A DNA stretch of 64,000 bases from Saccharomycodes ludwigii (lineage: Eukaryota; Ascomycota; Saccharomycetes; Saccharomycodales; Saccharomycodaceae). Shown here piece after piece: positions 10,801 through 21,437 of this stretch (positions within the stretch are counted from its first letter, which is position 1; each line of letters starts with the position of its first letter). Location of the stretch: the NCBI RefSeq assembly GCF_020623625.1, contig NC_060205.1, positions 48,501 through 112,500 on the forward strand. The letters run 5' to 3'. The notes below the pieces were generated by a model. The model was not told where the DNA came from, did not search any database, and worked only from the letters and a program-made list of their open reading frames with translations. The translations under genes were made by a program, and so were the position numbers.

Positions 10801-13384
10801 GGAAAAGTTTACGCCGAATGAACTAGAGGCCACTAATTTTCTTCTAAGAGCATATCCACATTTGAGAATAGCTTACTTGGAAGAAAATAAACAGGACTCA
10901 CATATATATTCATGTTTGATTGATGGCTTCTGCGATATTGATGCAGAAACAGGTAAAAGGATTCCAATGTATAGAGTGAGGTTATCTGGCAACCCGATAT
11001 TGGGCGACGGAAAATCTGACAACCAAAACCACGCAATTATTTTTTATCGTGGCGAGTATATTCAGGTTATTGACGCAAACCAAGACAATTATTTAGAAGA
11101 ATGTTTAAAAATTAGGTCTGTTTTAAGTGAGTTTGAAGAACTAGAGATGGATAACACTTTGCCATATATTCCTGGTGTCGAGTATCATTATGACAAGGCT
11201 CCAGTGGCCATAGTTGGAGCCAGAGAGTATATATTTTCCGAAAACATAGGCGTGTTGGGAGATATAGCTGCTGGTAAAGAGCAAACTTTTGGCACATTGT
11301 TTGCAAGAACATTAGCTGAAATAGGTGCCAAATTGCATTACGGGCACCCTGATTTTATTAACGCGATCTTTATGACTACTAGAGGCGGACTATCAAAATC
11401 ACAGAAAGGATTACATTTGAATGAGGACATATACGCTGGGATGACGGCCATTTGTAGGGGAGGAAGAATTAAACACAGTGATTATTATCAATGTGGCAAA
11501 GGCAGAGACTTAGGATTCTGTCAGATTTTAAATTTCACCACTAAAATTGGTGCTGGCATGGGTGAGCAATTGCTTTCCAGAGAATATTATTATATTGGGA
11601 CTCAAATGCCAATTGATAGGTTTTTATCTTTTTTTTACGCGCATCCTGGGTTCCATTTAAATAATTTATTCATTACCATGTCGGTACAACTATTTTTCTT
11701 ATTGTTATTAAACATAGGGTCTATGAATCATGAGTTGATAAAATGTGTGTACAACAAAGATATTCCGATTACTGATGTGGAAAAACCTATTGGTTGCTAC
11801 AATCTAGAACCTGTTTTACATTGGGTAACAATCTTTGTTTTATCTATATTTATCGTTTTCTTCATTTCTTTTGCACCGTTGTTGATCCAGGAACTATTAG
11901 AAAGAGGAATTTGGAAATCAATATCCAGGTTTTTCCATCACATTTTATCCATGGCCCCATTTTTTGAGGTTTTTGTTTGCCAAATTTATTCAAATTCTTT
12001 GATGTCCGATGTAACGTTTGGTGGTGCCAGATACATTTCAACGGGGCGTGGTTTTGCTGTCACAAGAATTGAATTTTACCAATTATACACCAGATTTAGC
12101 ACAACTTCCATCTATTCAGGATGCAAATTATTTTTAATGTTGTTGTTTTCCATGGTCTCCATGTGGCAACCAGCCCTCTTGTGGTTTTGCATAACCTTGA
12201 TTTCCATGTGCTTGGCCCCCTTTATATTTAATCCCCATCAATTTTCATTTGTTGATTTTTTTGTTGATTACAGAGAGTTGTTGCGCTGGTTTTCTCATGG
12301 ATACGGCGCATATTCACCCAATAGCTGGACCAGCTACACCAAAGTGTCAAGGGCAAGGTACACAGGGTTCAAAAAGAAAATGATAAGTGACGAATCAGAA
12401 AAAAACTTGCCGGATATTAAAAAACCATATTTTAAAAATTTATTTGTGGCTGAGTTTTTGAAACCTGTATTTACTTTTATATTTTCTTTCACTGCTTACA
12501 CATTTATCAATGCGCAAACGGGTGTGAGGATGGTGCAACCAACTAACTCAGTTTTGAGATTGGTAATTGTTGGTTTAATGCCAATCTTGGTAAATCAAAT
12601 TGTGTTGGCGTTTTTATTCGCGGTGGCTTTGTTTACTGGACCAACTACTTCATGTTTTTGTAATAAAACTGGTGATCTAATGGCTGGAATTTCACATACA
12701 GTGTCTGTTTTTATTTATTTGCTAGATTTCCAAGTTATCTGGTTTTTGGAAGGTTGGGATTTTACCAGAACTTTGCTACTGTTGATTGTTATCATAAATT
12801 TACATGATGTAATTTTTAAGTTTATCACTATATTTATGTTGACCAGGGAGTTTAAAAATAACAAGTCCAGTATTGCTTGGTGGTCCGGGAATTGGTATAG
12901 AACGGGTATGGGATGGGCCACTATAACTCAGCCTATGAGAGAATACACTATACAGATAATGGAAAGCAGTTATTTCACTGCTGATTTTTTGTGTAGCCAT
13001 TTACTTTTGTCGCTTCAAGTACCGTTTGTATTTATTCCATTTTTTGATCGCTGCCATTCCATGATTTTATTTTGGTTAAAACCCAATATTTTAAACACTC
13101 AAAAGTTTATCTACACAAAAAAACAATTGATAAGAAGAAAAAAAATTGTCAGAAGATATATCTTTATTTATTTTGTTATTTTAACATCTTTGTTGACATT
13201 TTTGGTTTTACCGATTTTTACGGCAAAATACATTCCTGATATAAGCGGAACGTTAAGCAAAACAACTTTTGAAGGATTAATACAGCCTAAAATGCAACAC
13301 AATAATGATACTGGTGAGAACGCACCCAAAACGTTCTTATTAAAAGCACCAGAACCAGGCCCTATTATCAAAACAGTGAGATAG
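7851..13384 (+). CDS. FKS3: FKS3-type 1,3-beta-glucan synthase, interrupted by one frameshift
   Basis: Two frames together encode an Fks family protein: 7851-9776 (641 residues) and a second frame from about 9767 to 13384. Fks proteins are multi-membrane GT48 enzymes that polymerise UDP-glucose into beta-1,3-glucan at the plasma membrane; Fks3 is the sporulation-linked member. The N-terminal domain shows [18 protein letters not shown] and the [17 protein letters not shown] block; the catalytic domain has [20 protein letters not shown] and [20 protein letters not shown]. Membrane segments lie on both sides of it. Joining the frames would give roughly 1,844 residues, near the family norm (1,785-1,876). 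The break is in T9 at 9766-9774: read -1 there, translation continues [12 protein letters not shown], as in the family. S. cerevisiae FKS3 is the gene between SCW10 and GAS1, which fixes the symbol. It may be a pseudogene, a sequence error or slippage. Confidence 0.85.
9766..9774 (+). other. T9 tract at the FKS3 frameshift
   Basis: The first frame reads CTT TTT TTT TAG and stops at 9776. A tenth T, or a -1 slip, gives CTT TTT TTT TTA GAC ACC, which restores the conserved LDTYLW segment. The run also meets the X XXY YYZ form of a -1 slippery site. No stop interrupts the second frame until 13384. Confidence 0.85.
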
Positions 13385-13488
13385 TTTTTTTTTTCTTTTT
13401 TTTTTTTTTTTTAAACTTTTAATTCATATTTTTTTTTTTATTTGCATCGTTACATTCACTGATTATTTTTTTGCCACTATTCTTGTCC

Positions 13489-13510
13489 ATACTTCCTAAT
13501 TAGGAAGTAT
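13489..13510. promoter_or_regulatory. Perfect Mcm1-type palindrome
   Basis: A 22-bp perfect palindrome centred on CCTAATTAGG, the ideal CC(A/T)6GG-type core of the Mcm1 P-box, with flanking TT/AA. It lies 105 bp after the FKS3 stop and about 1.27 kb before GAS1. Function is inferred from the consensus only. Confidence 0.6.
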
Positions 13511-14221
13511 TATTAGAGTGGAGGTACATAATACGGTTAGTTAGGGTGATGCATAATAAAACAAGAGATTTATTTTATTGGGAAGAATTTAGAAAACTAA
13601 ATAATTTTTTTTTGTTTTAAATATAATTTTTGCTTCCTTTTTAAAACTACTTGTAGTTGACCCCTTCTCCCCTCGATTTATTATTATTCAGTAAAAACAT
13701 GATACTAATGCTAATGATAATATAAAATTAATCTATTTTTAAACATTTGGGTTTCTAGACCACTGTTAAAAAAAAAAGAAAAAATATTTTTTTTTTTTGT
13801 CAAGTTGAACATTTCATTTTACAATGCGGGTAAAACTACTTAACCAGTTCAAGTTAATATTAGTGCTAAGATATTGGAGATTTCCCCATATTAGCCATAT
13901 GTTTGATTTCAAAGATATATGTGATATATACATATACTTTTTTTTCTTTTTTTTTTTTCTTGGAAAATAAAATTAAATAAAGCCTTGTTCCTCAAAAACT
14001 ATAAGCAGGACTTATTAAAAAAAAAAAAAAACATTAATTTAGGTGTGTACTTTATCGTTGATGAGGATGGCTTTTAAGTATTGCACTATCCAATTCAAAA
14101 AAATTATTTTTTTTTTGGCTAAGAAATCACACACAAGGAAAAACGTTAAAGATATTCTGCGAAAAAAATAAATTTAGAAATACTTTTTTTTTTCCCGTAA
14201 TTGTGGCTAGATCTTATTGCT

Positions 14222-14261
14222 GAGAAATGTACGTACAAACAAGAATTTGTTTACATTTCTC
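14222..14261. promoter_or_regulatory. Inverted repeat with Forkhead site upstream of GAS1
   Basis: The arms GAGAAATGTA (14222-14231) and TACATTTCTC (14252-14261) are perfect complements. Inside are AAACAA and TTGTTT, and TGTTTAC at 14248-14254 is the exact complement of the Fkh1/2 consensus GTAAACA. It lies about 520 bp before the GAS1 start. Confidence 0.5.
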
Positions 14262-14779
14262 GACAGATTTGGAATGTTTCTGACAAAATATAAAAAAAAA
14301 AAGGAGGAGAAATTTCATAATAAAAGGAACAAAAAAGAAAAAAAAGGTTTTAATTAATCACCCGATTCATCATATATAAGTAAATTAAAAATCTGAGATT
14401 TTTCGTGGCTTCGTTTTACATTTTTATTTTTTTTTCTCTTTCTTTCGATCAAAGCTTTTTTTTGTTTAACTCCAACTTATTTTCTTGGTATATTTCAAAA
14501 TTTAGTTTAATCGATAAAACCTTTTATTTTATTTTATTTTTTTTTTTTCTTTTTCTATCTCTGTTTGGCATAATCTATATATATACACTCACACTTTAAA
14601 AGTTCACCGATTTCTTTTTTTTTTTTTTTTTCCTCTTTATTTATCTGTTTTACTTATATCCCTTTCACCGTTTGCTCTTTTCTTTTTTGATATTGTCATT
14701 AGATTTAAAACTTCAAAAAAGGACAAAAAAAAATTACAAAAAAAGTAAAGACATATTTCTTTTTTGTATTACGTTCACT

Positions 14780-16480
14780 ATGTTTTTCAATACAAAAATT
14801 GCATTTGGTTTAGCATCCTTGTTTGCTGGTTACGTCACTGCTGGTAACGATCTTCCATCCATTGAAATAGAAGGTAACAAGTTTTTTTACAGTAACAACG
14901 GTTCCCAATTTTATATAAAGGGTGTTGCTTACCAAGCCAATAGTGCTAACGCAACCGCTGGTGAAACCATTGTTGATCCTTTGGCTGATTATGATTCTTG
15001 TTCAAGAGATATCCCATACTTAGAAAAGTTAACCACAAATGTTATTCGTGTTTATGCTGTCAACACATCATTGGACCACTCCAAATGTATGAGTGCCCTA
15101 AATGATGCTGGTATTTATGTTATTGCTGATTTGTCTGATCCAACATATGCCATTAACAGAGAAAGTCCTGCTTGGACCGTTGACCTATACGATCGTTACA
15201 CATCCGTTATTGACGAATTTGCTAACTACACAAACGTTTTAGGGTTTTTTGCTGGTAACGAAGTTACTAACAACAGTACCAATACAGATGCCTCAACTTT
15301 TGTTAAGGCTGCTGTCAGAGATTCCAAGGCTTATATCAAGAAGCAAGGTTACAGAAGTATTCCAGTTGGTTACTCCTCCAACGATGATGCTGATACCAGA
15401 GTTGCCATGGCCGACTATTTTGCCTGTGGTGATGATGATGACAAAGCTGATTTCTATGGTATTAATATGTATGAATGGTGTGGTCCCAGTACTTATGCTA
15501 CGTCTGGTTACAAAGACAGAACTGCTGAATTTGCCAACTTGAGTATTCCACTATTCTTTTCTGAATATGGTTGTAATTCAGTCCAACCAAGAAAGTTCAC
15601 TGAAGTTCAAGCTTTGTACGGTTCCAACATGACAAGTGTTTGGTCTGGTGGTATTGTTTACATGTACTTCCAAGAAGAAAATGATTATGGTTTGGTGTCT
15701 ATTGTTAGCAGTTCTGTTTCCACTTTGTCAGACTTTAACTATTTGTCCAGTGAATTGCACAGTATCTCTCCTTCTTCTGTCAATAATGCTTCTTACACTG
15801 CTTCCTCCACTAGTTTGTCTTGCCCAGCTACCGGAGTCTACTGGGAAGCTAACACCAAGTTGCCACCAACTCCAAACAGTGATTTGTGTTCTTGTATGGA
15901 AGCTTCATTATCATGTGTTTATGTTAATGACACTTCTGACGATACAGGTGATGCATATGATGAACTATTTAGTTATATTTGTGCTGAAATTGATTGTGCA
16001 GATATCATTGCCAACGGTACCACTGGTAAGTATGGTTCTTACTCTTTCTGTTCCCCAGCTGAAAAATTGTCCTATGTTATGAACGTGTATTACAAGAAGT
16101 ATGGTTCCTCTTCCGACTGTGACTTTAGTGGTTCTGCTACTTTGCAAAGCGCTACTACTGCTAGTACTTGTTCCTCTATGTTGAAGGCTGTCTCATTAGA
16201 TTCAGCTTCTGGTTCAGCTTCTGGGTCAGCTTCAGCTTCTGCTTCAGCCTCCGATTCCAGTTCTGGTTCTCAATCTAGCTCTAAAGCTAGCTCCAAATCC
16301 AGCGCCAAATCTGGTTCATCTGACTCATCTAGTTCATCTGGTTCATCCAGCTCTTCTACATCAACTTCTAAGAGTAAGAGTGCTGCTTCTGCATCTGTCA
16401 AGGTTAACTTGTTCCAGGTTATTTTGAGTTCTATTGTTACCTTGGCTGCTGTTGCCGGTGTTGGATTTGTTTTGGCTTAA
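14780..16480 (+). CDS. GAS1: GPI-anchored beta-1,3-glucanosyltransferase Gas1
   Basis: The likely start is the ATG at 14780, giving 566 residues (S. cerevisiae Gas1 has 559). The enzyme cleaves and rejoins beta-1,3-glucan chains at the outer plasma membrane. Residues 1-22 form a signal peptide. The GH72 domain follows, with catalytic Glu161 (FAGNEVTN) and Glu262 (FSEYGCN) at the same positions as in S. cerevisiae. A Cys-rich X8/CBM43 domain spans about 372-465. A Ser/Ala-rich stretch (about 480-535) precedes a hydrophobic C-terminus fitting a GPI signal. Several N-glycosylation sequons are present (for example near residues 57, 95 and 164). Synteny is as YMR307W after FKS3. Codon choice looks well adapted (many GGT, TCC, ACC), suggesting high expression. 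Confidence 0.96.
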   Translation: MFFNTKIAFGLASLFAGYVTAGNDLPSIEIEGNKFFYSNNGSQFYIKGVAYQANSANATAGETIVDPLADYDSCSRDIPYLEKLTTNVIRVYAVNTSLDHSKCMSALNDAGIYVIADLSDPTYAINRESPAWTVDLYDRYTSVIDEFANYTNVLGFFAGNEVTNNSTNTDASTFVKAAVRDSKAYIKKQGYRSIPVGYSSNDDADTRVAMADYFACGDDDDKADFYGINMYEWCGPSTYATSGYKDRTAEFANLSIPLFFSEYGCNSVQPRKFTEVQALYGSNMTSVWSGGIVYMYFQEENDYGLVSIVSSSVSTLSDFNYLSSELHSISPSSVNNASYTASSTSLSCPATGVYWEANTKLPPTPNSDLCSCMEASLSCVYVNDTSDDTGDAYDELFSYICAEIDCADIIANGTTGKYGSYSFCSPAEKLSYVMNVYYKKYGSSSDCDFSGSATLQSATTASTCSSMLKAVSLDSASGSASGSASASASASDSSSGSQSSSKASSKSSAKSGSSDSSSSSGSSSSSTSTSKSKSAASASVKVNLFQVILSSIVTLAAVAGVGFVLA

Positions 16481-16685
16481 GGAGTGATTTTAAAAGTTTA
16501 TTTTTTTTTAGAAAAAAGAAATTATTACATGGTTTATATGTAAAATGTAAGTTTATAATTTATTTTTTTATTAAGGTTTTTATTTGATTGTACGTTTTAA
16601 TTTACTTTTTTTTGTTTCGTTATACTGCAAATTCTTAACTAGTATTCACAATGATATATATATATGCTGTGTGGTAGTATGATTC

Positions 16686-17594
16686 TCAATTGGCAACCAT
16701 AAATATTTCATTTAACGCTTTAGAGTCCATTACGGCGGCCTTTTTCTGCCTAATCCATTTAGACCTGACAGCCAATCTTGCCGATATACCAGCATTCTCT
16801 AAGTCCTTAGCTGATGTTGTGGGTTTCAGCATTGATTCTTTTGTCACAGCATCACTGTTATGAGGAGAAGTGGTAACTTTTTCTTTTGGTTGTTTAGTAT
16901 TGTTATTTTTCTTTTCCTTCTTTTCCTTCTTCTTTTCTTTCTTTTCCTTTTTCTCCTTCTTTTCCTTCTTTTCCTTCTTTTCCTTCTTCTTTTCTTTCTT
17001 TTCCTTTTTCTCCTTCTTTTCCTTTTTCTCCTTCTTTTCCTTTTTCTCCTTCTTTTCCCTCTTCTTAATTTTTCTGTCTAGTTTTAACTTTTTCTTTTCT
17101 TGGCTGGTTGCAATGTTTTCATCCAATGATCTTTTTTTTGAATTATTTTCATAACTGCTATAACTCATTAATTTCTTTGTTTTAGCATCCCATGTGCTAG
17201 CTAATACATCACCCTTAACAAAGTCAATCCCCCATTTGCCATTTATAATCCTTTCCTTTCTTTGTTTTTCCAGTTCTGTAGATATTTTATCCTCTTTACC
17301 ATTTAATCTGCCCAAGATTCTTTGAAATGCATCTAACCCCATGCATTCTCCACTATCAAATTCATCTTTTTTATTTCTTTTAACTAGTTTGGCACCCAGT
17401 CCCATATTATCACCTTTAACAGTAACTTTAATATGCGTAGTCAATGAATTTGAATCCATACCCAACCCATCACCGGGCTTCCAACCTAGTTTTTCTAAAT
17501 GTTTGTGACCAAATCTTGAAGTATCATTAGACCACGTATTATTTCTTGGATCCCAACCAAATTTTTGTTTTGATTTATTTTCTGATAGACCCAT
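16686..17594 (-). CDS. PXR1: G-patch protein Pxr1 (rRNA/snoRNA processing)
   Basis: A 302-residue nucleolar-type protein. Pxr1 activates the helicase Prp43 in pre-rRNA processing, trims snoRNA ends and, as human PinX1, inhibits telomerase. The N-terminus starts MGLSENKSKQKFGWDPRN, followed by the G-patch at about 25-72 with Gly-rich LGWKPGDGLG and MGLGAK. A second conserved block (MGLDAFQRILGRLNG, then KWGIDFVKGDVLASTWD) is diagnostic of Pxr1. The middle (about 170-230) is a long Lys/Glu repeat (KKEKKEK) coded by a purine-rich tandem repeat. The end RSKWIRQKKAAVMDSKALNE is also typical. S. cerevisiae PXR1 is YGR280C, next to SCW4 on the sister block. Confidence 0.94.
   Translation of the reverse strand: MGLSENKSKQKFGWDPRNNTWSNDTSRFGHKHLEKLGWKPGDGLGMDSNSLTTHIKVTVKGDNMGLGAKLVKRNKKDEFDSGECMGLDAFQRILGRLNGKEDKISTELEKQRKERIINGKWGIDFVKGDVLASTWDAKTKKLMSYSSYENNSKKRSLDENIATSQEKKKLKLDRKIKKREKKEKKEKKEKKEKKEKKEKKEKKKEKKEKKEKKEKKEKKEKKKEKKEKKNNNTKQPKEKVTTSPHNSDAVTKESMLKPTTSAKDLENAGISARLAVRSKWIRQKKAAVMDSKALNEIFMVAN
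16908..17064. repeat. Imperfect tandem repeat coding for Lys/Glu tract in PXR1
   Basis: On the plus strand it is a TTCCTTCTTTTCC-like array with units of 9-18 bp. It codes for the KKEKKEK segment of Pxr1. The opposite strand stays open in two frames as Phe/Leu-rich products, which are artefacts of the repeat. Confidence 0.85.
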
Positions 17595-18155
17595 TTTCCT
17601 CTTATGATTTTTTTTTCTTAATACTATTAGTGATGTGTTTTCAAAACTCTTTTATTGACCTTAAATAGCTAACATTTACAGCTTATCAAAGCATGTCTAT
17701 ATTTTAGTTAAAAATTTGAGACGTGCGTTAATATTTTACGAAAACCTATTACAAGAAATGTTTAATTTCGACTTCATCTTCACCGAAAAAAAAAAAGAAA
17801 AGAAAAATATATGAAAAAAAAAAAAAAAGAAATGTTATTTTTTTTTTCTTTTCTTTTTTTTTTTTTTTTTTTTTTTTTTTTCCTTTTATGCTATAATAAT
17901 TTCCATTCAATAAATCCGAGCAATCGATGCGTGGATTCGGATAACAGTTTTCATAATATCACAGCACCACGAATGTGTCCACATTACAATAACAATATAC
18001 AAATTATATCATACCGAAACCAACAAACTAAAAAAAAAAAGCTCAATCCTACAATAAAAAAAAAAAAATTAATGTGCTATTTATTCACTTTCTTTAGGTT
18101 TTTATACAAACATACATACACATAGATATATAACACCCAATAGTTACATTTCAAG
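17595..18155. other. Intergenic region PXR1/PSE1
   Basis: 561 bp holding the PXR1 promoter and the PSE1 3' end. There are several A/T homopolymers, the longest a run of more than 25 T at about 17855-17881. No gene was recognised; an open frame at 17811-18125 has a homopolymer-driven product. Confidence 0.5.
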
Positions 18156-21100
18156 CTATGAGAACCATTTTTTAATTTCGTTCATTACAGGTTCAGGGTA
18201 ATTACCAAACAAAGACATCACTTGATCTTGAGGCACTGTGTCCAATAATGACTTAGTCGATGCAATTATAGATTCTGAAGCACTTGAAGATAACGACTTT
18301 TGATATAAAGCCTCCACAACATATTTTACAATGTTTGAAATATTGTCTAAACCTTGAACTGCTGGATTATTACTATTTATTAGTTCACCTAAAAATTTAT
18401 AACTGTAATTAGCGGCCTCCTCATCTTGAATAACAGGAAAAGATTTTAACCACAAAGATACGTAATCGTTAAACTGGGGTATACTTGGCCCAAATGTATG
18501 CAAGATCTTAGCTATGGCTGCATTAGCATTCTCAGTGGAGGTGATATTTTCATCTGATCTAGCATCGGGGATAACAATAACTTTAACTAATATTGGCAAA
18601 CTACTGTTACACAAATCAGAATATGACTGAGGAGCATAAATGGCACAGCTCCCCACCACATAAGCTGCAGCTTGGCGAATAGATGGCTCCGGAGAAGTTA
18701 AATATTCCTGAACTTTGGAACCAAAGCTGACCTTCAATGGCGCAGTGCTTTCACCGCAATATTGAACCATATCAGCAATTGCAACCAACGCAAACAAAGA
18801 CAATATAATTTCAGAGTCTTGTTGCAAATAGGAAGTGGTTATTAAATTCCATAGACTTTCAAAGTGTGGCAAGAATGCAGTAGTCTTCAACTTAAAAATC
18901 GATGCTAAAGATTTGTTGATTTCATCCAATAAATCCTCGTCTGTGTAATCATCTGCTTCATCATCAACATCTTCATTGTACTCATCATCTTCGCCATGGC
19001 GTGTTTTGACTCTTGTATAAACATCGGTTAAATTAACAAATGTAGCCTTTGTATATTCTCCCACTTGTTCCTCAGATAAACAATCAACTTCCGTGATATC
19101 TAAACAATCCACAAACACTTTGTGATATATTTGAAGTATTTCAGGCATTGGCTCGGAGTTCATACCCACCAATAACTTGTCACAAGCAAGTTTCCATAGC
19201 GCAAAGACTTTGTCGTCAACGCCATTTGCAGATATTAAACAGCCTAATAAAACGGAGATCAACTTAGCACCAGTAGCCCTAACACCATCATGCAAGTAGA
19301 AATCAATGGAAGGAATAGCGATTTCCAATAAAATTTCATTAGCATAATACACAAACGAAGATTTCAAAATGCTTGCATAAACATTAATCAAATCCATAGC
19401 AGTTACTTTGTCGTCTAAAATAGATGTGTGTATAGCTATATGTTTACCTTGAATTTGAACAACGTCCCATTCGTTATACTGTTGAAAACTTTCCGCTTCC
19501 TCTTCCTCAATTAGACTAACATCTTGTGTTGCCTTGGCCGTCAGTAATAATGGTGGTAAAACAAGTGGTAAAAATGGAACAAACTCTTCACGCATAATTC
19601 TGCAAATTCTACTCCAACCATATTCTAAATAAGATTTTATTGGATCGTCATCCTTAATATCCTGCTTTTGGTAGTGAACAAAACATTCCAACAATTCCTG
19701 TGAATAGGCACCGAATTTTTCTCTTCCTACCGCCAAAGCGATTAATGTCGAACATTCCATACACTTCCCCTTTAATACCCTATTTTCGTCGCCAGTGTCA
19801 GTTTTTAAAACATGTATTAGCTGTGGCATTAGCGTATCATAATATTTAATAAACTTTTTCTCGGCTGCCTCTGCAATAAATGCTATAGTAGTCAAAGCTT
19901 GCTCCTGTACATAGGTTTTGTCACTTTGCAACAGGGTTAACAAATTAGACAATAAACTGTCCAAATAAGGTTCTAAAATGCTCTGTGAAGCTTCCTCCGA
20001 AAAATTAACCAAAGCTGCTGCCCCATGTGTTTGAACACGAGAACAACAGTCGTTGCTCAATCTACTAATTAAAGCTGGAACAATACGCTCATGGGAAACC
20101 CTTTGAATCAATGGTGCAAAATCAGTAGAAATTTGACCCAATGCATTACATGCTCCATACTGAACCCTAGGGTGAGGATCGTTAACAAGAGGGATAACCA
20201 TATCTAATATTTTACCAATCTTGCTAATTAAAACATCACGACAACCTTCGGCTGCAGACGATAAAGCCATCAATGCAGCAAATCTTTCCCTCCATTCACT
20301 TGATTGCATCATTGGTTCTAAATATTGAAATAAAAATGGCGCCAAATACTTGCCGTTTAATTTTAAGGCGACTCTATCCAAAGCTTGACGAGCGTGATCA
20401 TAAGTTACTTCTTCTTCGTTGTCATCGGTATCATCTGAATTTTGCCATTCAATAGCATTGTCGTCATCTTCAGAGACTTCTGTCATCATCATCAACGTGT
20501 CCATAACAACGGTATTACCATAGTTGGGATTACTTTTACACATTTGGGGGGCATTTTCACTGAAAACAGTTAAAAGTTCTAGTGCGCTGGTTCTTGTGGA
20601 AGCATCCAAATCTTTTGTTTTAATCACTATATCAACGAATTGAATAATTTGATTAAACATGTCTTTAAACAATTTGGGAGCCAATTCTATCAATTCGATT
20701 AATGGTTCAAAAGCAGCAGACAATGCGTAATCTTTTGCATCTTCTAAAAATTTAGGCAAGCTATTCAGTAAACTAGGCAATAGAACACCCAATTTTGCCC
20801 AATTCGATTTGGGCAACTGTCTAAAATAACCCACAAATGCAGAAACAGCAGACACTTTTACATCATCATTAGCATCAGTAAACCCTGCTTCAAATACAGA
20901 TAGAACTAGGTTACTATCCACATTGTTTATTAAGTACGGGACGGTTGTTAGAATTCTAAAACTCGATTCTCTGTAAGTTGGATCATCTGATTTCATAGCT
21001 TGGAATACACATTCCAATAATTGTGTCCATTTATCCATATCATCCAAAGCACAAACTGCAATGGCATCTGATAATTTATGCCTAATGGATACATTTTGTT

Positions 21101-21437
21101 GAGTGAAAAAACCTTTCAATAAAGTAGCCCTTATTTGTTGCAAAGCAGCATTACTAATACTCGTGATGTTTTTGGCAATAATAACTGTTTTAGAAGAAGG
21201 AGGTGCTCTTAGGGCTAATTTTCTAAATAAAACAGCAGATAATGCACTGGTGGTAGCATCTGATGAAAAAGATGCTTGTTCTGATAAAAAAATTAATAAA
21301 ACCTCAATATTTTCTGGTGTGATCCATGTATTTTGCAAAGCAAGTTCTGCCTGTGCACGGATGGTATTATCTGGAGAAGCAAAGCCTTGTAAAATGCTAA
21401 TTAGTGTGGTATTGATATCTTCTGGTAAGGCTGACAT
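18156..21437 (-). CDS. PSE1: Importin beta family karyopherin Pse1/Kap121
   Basis: A 1,093-residue protein (S. cerevisiae 1,089) built of HEAT repeats. It carries ribosomal proteins and transcription factors through the nuclear pore and is tied to mRNA export. The N-terminal region contains TSALSAVLFRKLALRAPPSSK, and SFRILTTVPYLINN (about 160) and VTYDHARQALDRVALKLNGKYL (about 342) match Pse1 closely. The acidic loops ESDD-like SDDTDDNEEEVTYDH and DEYNEDVDDEADDYTDEDLLDEINKS are also conserved. It starts MSALPEDINTTL, as the family does. It is YMR308C, the gene after GAS1 in S. cerevisiae. It is divergent from the transcription-factor gene at 22434. Confidence 0.96.
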   Translation of the reverse strand: MSALPEDINTTLISILQGFASPDNTIRAQAELALQNTWITPENIEVLLIFLSEQASFSSDATTSALSAVLFRKLALRAPPSSKTVIIAKNITSISNAALQQIRATLLKGFFTQQNVSIRHKLSDAIAVCALDDMDKWTQLLECVFQAMKSDDPTYRESSFRILTTVPYLINNVDSNLVLSVFEAGFTDANDDVKVSAVSAFVGYFRQLPKSNWAKLGVLLPSLLNSLPKFLEDAKDYALSAAFEPLIELIELAPKLFKDMFNQIIQFVDIVIKTKDLDASTRTSALELLTVFSENAPQMCKSNPNYGNTVVMDTLMMMTEVSEDDDNAIEWQNSDDTDDNEEEVTYDHARQALDRVALKLNGKYLAPFLFQYLEPMMQSSEWRERFAALMALSSAAEGCRDVLISKIGKILDMVIPLVNDPHPRVQYGACNALGQISTDFAPLIQRVSHERIVPALISRLSNDCCSRVQTHGAAALVNFSEEASQSILEPYLDSLLSNLLTLLQSDKTYVQEQALTTIAFIAEAAEKKFIKYYDTLMPQLIHVLKTDTGDENRVLKGKCMECSTLIALAVGREKFGAYSQELLECFVHYQKQDIKDDDPIKSYLEYGWSRICRIMREEFVPFLPLVLPPLLLTAKATQDVSLIEEEEAESFQQYNEWDVVQIQGKHIAIHTSILDDKVTAMDLINVYASILKSSFVYYANEILLEIAIPSIDFYLHDGVRATGAKLISVLLGCLISANGVDDKVFALWKLACDKLLVGMNSEPMPEILQIYHKVFVDCLDITEVDCLSEEQVGEYTKATFVNLTDVYTRVKTRHGEDDEYNEDVDDEADDYTDEDLLDEINKSLASIFKLKTTAFLPHFESLWNLITTSYLQQDSEIILSLFALVAIADMVQYCGESTAPLKVSFGSKVQEYLTSPEPSIRQAAAYVVGSCAIYAPQSYSDLCNSSLPILVKVIVIPDARSDENITSTENANAAIAKILHTFGPSIPQFNDYVSLWLKSFPVIQDEEAANYSYKFLGELINSNNPAVQGLDNISNIVKYVVEALYQKSLSSSASESIIASTKSLLDTVPQDQVMSLFGNYPEPVMNEIKKWFS

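Larger units (their letters stand above)
13385..14779. promoter_or_regulatory. FKS3-GAS1 intergenic region, GAS1 promoter
   Basis: 1,395 bp of AT-rich DNA between tandem genes. It contains the Mcm1-type palindrome (13489-13510), a long inverted repeat with a Forkhead site (14222-14261), a TATA-like ATATATAAG near 14374, and T-rich leader sequence with several T12-T17 runs up to the GAS1 start. An open frame at 14405-14599 has a Phe-rich low-complexity product and no recognisable domain; it is not called as a gene. Confidence 0.6.

Noticed and set aside
16860-17154. Phe/Leu-rich frames opposite PXR1
   Set aside because: Direct result of the KKEKKEK-coding purine repeat; no domain or conserved feature.
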